Part shown: positions 6,377 to 8,058 of the stretch, one piece after another | Numbering within the stretch: position 1 is the first letter of the stretch | How the letters are laid out: each line of letters starts with the position of its first letter | Source of the DNA: an uncultured Deferribacteraceae bacterium | GTDB taxonomy: Bacteria > Chrysiogenota > Deferribacteres > Deferribacterales > Mucispirillaceae | Reading direction: 5' to 3' | Assembly: GCA_947039055.1 (NCBI GenBank) | Contig: CAMQYB010000072.1 | Location: forward strand, 1-8,058 | Length of the DNA stretch: 8,058 nt | Program-made: the position numbers and the translations under genes | The notes under the pieces: generated by a model | What the model was told of the DNA's origin: nothing | The model's input: the letters and a program-made list of their open reading frames with translations, nothing else | The model's database searches: none

Positions 6377-6400
6377 CACCCTTTAATTATCATTAAGATT

Positions 6401-6405
6401 AGGAG
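6401..6405 (+). promoter_or_regulatory. serA ribosome binding site with two possible starts
   Basis: AGGAG lies four bases before ATG 6410 and ten bases before an in-frame ATG at 6416. Family N-termini usually read MYKVLITD or similar, which favours 6416. The spacing does not clearly choose between them. Confidence 0.7.
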
Positions 6406-6409
6406 TATT

Positions 6410-8044
6410 ATGATTATGTATAAAGTTCTCATAACCGACCATATAGCGGCAGAAGGAATAGAGTTTCTAGAGAAAGATCCGAATATCTCATACGATGTAA
6501 TTCCAGGTATAAGTAACGATGAGATCAAAAAGATATTACATGATTATGATGCGATAATAACTCGTTCAGGCACGAACGTTGATGCAGATCTTCTTGAGAA
6601 TATCGGTAAATTAAAAATCATTGCAAGAGCAGGCGTTGGACTAGATAATGTTGATATAGAGGCTGCAAGTAAGAAAGGACTTATAGTTATGAACGCACCA
6701 ACGGGTAACACATTGGCTGCTGCTGAATTAACAATGGGTATGATTATGGCAGCTGCTCGTAAAATCCCTGCTGCAAGTGAGTCAACAAAGAAAGGTGGCT
6801 GGGACAGAAAGCGTTTTATGGGTGTCCAGCTTTTTAATAAAAATTTAGGTATAGTTGGAATAGGCAGAATTGGTGGAAATGTTATCTCACGTTGTAAAGC
6901 GTTCGGTATGAAAGTTTACGCATTTGATCCATACGTTAAAGAATCAAGAGCTGAAAAACTAGGCGTTACATTATGCAAAACATTAGATGAAGTTTTAGCA
7001 GTAGCAGATGTTTTAACATTCCATACCCCTTTAACAGATGAAACACGTAACCTTATATCAGATAAAGAGATCAATAAAATGAAAGATGGAGCTATTCTTG
7101 TCAACTGTGCAAGAGGTGGTATCGTTTCTGAAGATGCTATATATAACGGTGTGAAATCTGGAAAACTTTTCGCAGCAGCAGTTGATGTTTTTGATCAAGA
7201 ACCACCAACAAATAGCAAACTGTTAGAGCTTGAAAATATTTTTCTAACACCTCATATAGGTGCAAATACCGATGAAGGACAGAAAGGTGTTGCAGTTATT
7301 ATATGCGAACAAGTAGCTCATGCGTTAAACGGTAGACAGTATCAGAACGCTGTAAATATACCATATATGAAATCACAACTTCCAGCAGATATGAAAATAT
7401 ATTTCGAACTTGCAGTAAGTATGGGAAGACTTGCAGCACAGATGATTGATAGTAGTCCTGAAGAGTTAGTTTTATCTATGATAGGTAAAAGATTTGAAGA
7501 AGATTTTGGAGAACGTACATTTGATTCTCCATATAATTATCAACCGTTCACAGTTGCAGCACTAAAAGGATTTTTAGAAGTTAGTTTAAATGATAATATA
7601 ACATTTGTATCAGCACCTTATTCAGCTAAAGATCATAACATTACAGTTATGGAACAAAAACTTGAACATTATCATCAATATAACGATCTACTTGTATTAA
7701 AAGCAAGAAGCAAAGATAAAGAGTTGACGATCACAGGTGCAGTGTATCCAGATCAGAGAGCGTATATAACATCTATTGATGGATTTAATTTAGATCTACT
7801 TGCATCAGGAAATTATCTATATTTTAGAAATAACGATACACCAGGAATAATCGGTAAGATCGGAACTCATCTTGGTAATAATAATATCAATATTGCAAAC
7901 TTTGAATTATCAAGAGTACATAAAGATGATTTTGCTCATGAAGCTGTTGCGTTCGTACTTGTAGATGGACATATTAACAATGATGTAATTGAGTCGATAT
8001 CTAAGGTAGAGGGTATTTTGGCGGTTAGACAGATTAAATTATAG
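6410..8044 (+). CDS. serA: D-3-phosphoglycerate dehydrogenase
   Basis: Oxidises 3-phosphoglycerate to 3-phosphohydroxypyruvate with NAD+, the first step of serine synthesis. The 544-residue protein is the long three-domain form. The catalytic and nucleotide-binding domains span about 1-315, with the Rossmann motif GIGRIG at 150-155 and catalytic-type Arg235 (NCARGG), Glu264 (QEPP) and His282 (PHIG). An intervening (ASB-type) domain covers about 316-460. A C-terminal ACT domain covers about 468-544, beginning YLYFRNNDTPGIIGKIG, and in this family commonly mediates serine feedback or oligomer control. The first two residues are uncertain because an in-frame ATG at 6416 may be the real start. 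It stands alone on the plus strand, divergent from hemE. Only 14 bases follow its stop, so its terminator and any partner genes lie outside the window. Confidence 0.97.
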   Translation: MIMYKVLITDHIAAEGIEFLEKDPNISYDVIPGISNDEIKKILHDYDAIITRSGTNVDADLLENIGKLKIIARAGVGLDNVDIEAASKKGLIVMNAPTGNTLAAAELTMGMIMAAARKIPAASESTKKGGWDRKRFMGVQLFNKNLGIVGIGRIGGNVISRCKAFGMKVYAFDPYVKESRAEKLGVTLCKTLDEVLAVADVLTFHTPLTDETRNLISDKEINKMKDGAILVNCARGGIVSEDAIYNGVKSGKLFAAAVDVFDQEPPTNSKLLELENIFLTPHIGANTDEGQKGVAVIICEQVAHALNGRQYQNAVNIPYMKSQLPADMKIYFELAVSMGRLAAQMIDSSPEELVLSMIGKRFEEDFGERTFDSPYNYQPFTVAALKGFLEVSLNDNITFVSAPYSAKDHNITVMEQKLEHYHQYNDLLVLKARSKDKELTITGAVYPDQRAYITSIDGFNLDLLASGNYLYFRNNDTPGIIGKIGTHLGNNNINIANFELSRVHKDDFAHEAVAFVLVDGHINNDVIESISKVEGILAVRQIKL

Positions 8045-8058
8045 CACAAACATATTGC

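Noticed and set aside
6379..6397. Fur-box-like sequence in the serA leader
   Set aside because: By hand only about 11 of 19 positions match the classical consensus, and the match is mostly A and T, which is expected by chance here.
6916..7104. Minus-strand open frame inside serA
   Set aside because: It is antisense to the nucleotide-binding domain of SerA with no independent support.

Overview
The window is AT-rich (roughly one third G+C by eye) bacterial chromosome with compact genes and Shine-Dalgarno-type starts. A probable lipoprotein and an inner-membrane quinone-type prenyltransferase suggest a diderm, respiring bacterium. The UbiA homologue resembles the MqnP/'UbiA-other' type used in futalosine-dependent menaquinone synthesis. 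Together with a short class II aldolase and a full-length three-domain SerA, this would fit a Deferribacterota-like or similar anaerobic/microaerophilic Gram-negative lineage. That placement is an inference from gene content and is not secure.

Layout from left to right. Positions 1-97 hold a degenerate low-complexity repeat tract. Positions 98-1075 (minus) encode a class II fructose-bisphosphate aldolase with a strong ribosome binding site. Positions 1076-1389 are non-coding and carry the aldolase promoter region. Positions 1390-6175 (minus) hold seven closely packed genes, read from right to left: hemE, hemH, a ubiA/mqnP-type prenyltransferase, ubiX, and then three uncharacterised genes. These three encode a zinc-ribbon single-pass membrane protein, a helical 126-aa protein and a probable lipoprotein. 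Intergenic distances of 9-31 bp, and one 44-bp overlap, suggest a single operon. Positions 6176-6409 form a divergent promoter region. Positions 6410-8044 (plus) encode D-3-phosphoglycerate dehydrogenase, SerA.

Functionally the operon links two late steps of haem synthesis (uroporphyrinogen decarboxylation and iron insertion) with two quinone-synthesis enzymes (aromatic prenylation, and supply of prenylated FMN for a UbiD-type decarboxylase). Both products serve the respiratory chain. The three distal genes are the least explained part of the window: all three look membrane-associated or helical, none has a recognised role, and two of them share a similar 13-residue segment that is also similar at the DNA level.

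No tRNA, rRNA, CRISPR array, insertion sequence or phage gene was seen. I found no clear new multi-gene defence or mobile system. The best candidate for something undescribed is the three-gene membrane cluster at 1390-2714.
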